From contig JALJCS010000001.1 in NCBI GenBank assembly GCA_023055355.1, forward strand, positions 78,098,881-78,162,880: a stretch of DNA of 64,000 nt, written 5' to 3'. Shown in pieces: positions 62,451 through 64,000 of the stretch; positions within the stretch are counted from its first letter, which is position 1, and each line of letters starts with the position of its first letter. Under the pieces are notes generated by a model. It was not told the DNA's origin. It did not search any database and saw nothing but the letters and a program-made list of their open reading frames with translations. The translations under genes were made by a program, and so were the position numbers. This DNA comes from Agelaius tricolor. Its lineage: Eukaryota > Chordata > Aves > Passeriformes > Icteridae.

Positions 62451-64000
62451 TAACTGAAGAATCAATGGTATGAAGTCAGGACAGACTGGAAATACTAATC
62501 CGGAAAGCCTGGAGAGTAGGCTGACATCTCATGTAATGAGGTCTGAGTCCAAAGCTAAAGTATTTAGTTCTGTCATATTAAGAGTTGTATCATATAGTCT
62601 CTGATAAACATAAATAGGTCCTTGCATTCATCTAAGGTACTTCTGTCAGTGATGGCATACCTGAACATGCAATCTAAATTTCTTTAAAGAAGCTGCTGCT
62701 GATGCTCTGTCCAATGTTTAAATTATCAGCAATGTTATGGTGGTCCATTATCTGTTAGACTCTTTTGAGCTTTAATAGCAATACATTTACTTATTTATTT
62801 CAATAAAATATTTTTTATTAAAGGGGGATGAGTAAATTCTCTTACTTCCCACAGCCTCTGGAAATGACAGAAGTCTCTGGGCAAGGATTCAGTTCCAATA
62901 GTCAATGATTTCTAGTCATGGGCTTGTACATGGAAAAGGGCCTCATATCATCCTCAGGTGGTTTGATGAGGACAAAGAATTTTGGATAGATAAAATCCTA
63001 TCATCCTCTATCCATTAACTAACGTTTCTAAAAGAAGTTAGTATAAGCCGAACCGTGGTTCAAATAACTCTGGTGAAAAATCAATAATGAATTCAATGGA
63101 GAGTGTCCAATCTGCAGTAAGTGCTTTTCAAAGTCACACCTTTTAGCCTTTGAAATAAACTTACCGATTCAAAGAAAGATGAGAAAAATCAAGAAATATC
63201 AATGCCGCCACTTCTTTACTTTAGAACAACTACACAACAACAGTTGAGTATGTCTCAACAACACTACTAATTTCAGTGATACGATTCCAAAATATTGAAC
63301 TGAGTGGAAGCACAATCATATTATGAAAACACCCCTTCTGGCACTATCCATTTAAAGATGCCAAAGAGAAAGATAGATGGATTCTTCATTGGATCATTCT
63401 TTTATTTATAAATACATAAGTCAGTAGCAGCATAGTTCGTTCTAAAAGCATACTTCATTATTGCCAAGTGTAGTGTTTCTTGATAGTTTTCCTCCAGTAA
63501 GTAGCAATATGTCAAACCCCACATATTTAACTTACTTCTCTTGATGTCAGAAGACCATGGCATACCCTAAAGAACAAATATTTGAACAGCACTAAAATCC
63601 TGTCAGCAAAGTCTTGGGTACCCATCTGTTACATAGATAATAGACATACTGAAATGACTGACATTTGTTACCAATACTAACAAAATAGTCAAGACTTGTT
63701 GAGTGTGTGTATGCATAACACACAGTATGCAAATCTGTATGTATATACATCTATTAGTTATATGTCAATATGCATATAAATTCCTGCCTAAATATTTACA
63801 ATCAATTAGTATATTTTTCAGTCTTAGTTTTTATATTGCTTTCAGCTGACTGAAAGGGCATATGGAAACAATAGGAACATATGGAAGAAAAGATCTGTTT
63901 TAAGACCAGATTGTGGTATGTTTACTCATATTGAATAACATACAAGGAATATTCCTTCTGTGGCATAAAATACTCTGCTGTGAAGAAGTGTCACAATACA

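Larger units (their letters stand above)
58026..64000. other. Unique non-coding stretch, possible conserved elements
   Basis: No gene or interspersed repeat recognised to the window end. Two stretches with dense homeodomain-like sites (about 59.5-59.9 and 62.4 kb) are listed separately. T-rich runs occur near 58714, 59133 and 61119. Confidence 0.5.

Overview
The window looks like non-coding DNA from a bird, most likely a songbird (Passeriformes). It is AT-rich with visibly few CpGs. All recognisable interspersed repeats are avian: seven fragments of the CR1 LINE and three solo retroviral LTRs, two of which resemble LTR families I know from songbird genomes. There are no Alu, L1 or plant/fungal elements and no bacterial gene organisation. 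Species and chromosome cannot be told from the sequence.

No protein-coding gene, rRNA or tRNA can be supported. The longest open frames are explained by repeats: a 178-codon frame at 34821-35357 (-) is a decayed CR1 reverse-transcriptase ORF, a 161-codon frame at 8323-8808 (-) is antisense to a CR1, a 155-codon frame at 13303-13770 (-) is antisense to an LTR, and a Ser/Asn-repeat frame near 5.9 kb is a microsatellite inside an LTR. The window is best read as a gene desert or the inside of a very long intron. One weak candidate exon (57941-58025, -) and one junction resembling a recursive splice site (20651-20676, +) are the only hints of a host transcript, and they lie on opposite strands.

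Layout: 0-5.7 kb unique AT-rich sequence with short microsatellites; 5.7-6.4 kb solo LTR (-) with an expanded internal repeat; 7.9-8.7 and 10.8-11.2 kb CR1 (+); 9.8 kb a cluster of homeodomain/forkhead-type motifs; 13.15-13.78 kb a well-preserved solo LTR (+) with an exact 6-bp target duplication; 21.0-21.5 kb solo LTR (-), then a 9-bp-unit minisatellite ending in an inverted repeat; 25.8 kb CR1 (+); 29.2 kb CR1 (-); 34.7-40.5 kb the most repeat-rich part, with three CR1 copies and two perfect hairpins; 40.5-64 kb mostly unique sequence with simple repeats, a G-rich quadruplex motif at 54.85 kb, and possible conserved non-coding stretches near 59.6 and 62.4 kb.

Nothing here amounts to an undescribed biological system. 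The best leads are the 20-bp perfect hairpin at 36406-36452, the juxtaposed acceptor/donor at 20670/20671 and the candidate exon at 58.0 kb. All need comparative alignment or RNA data.
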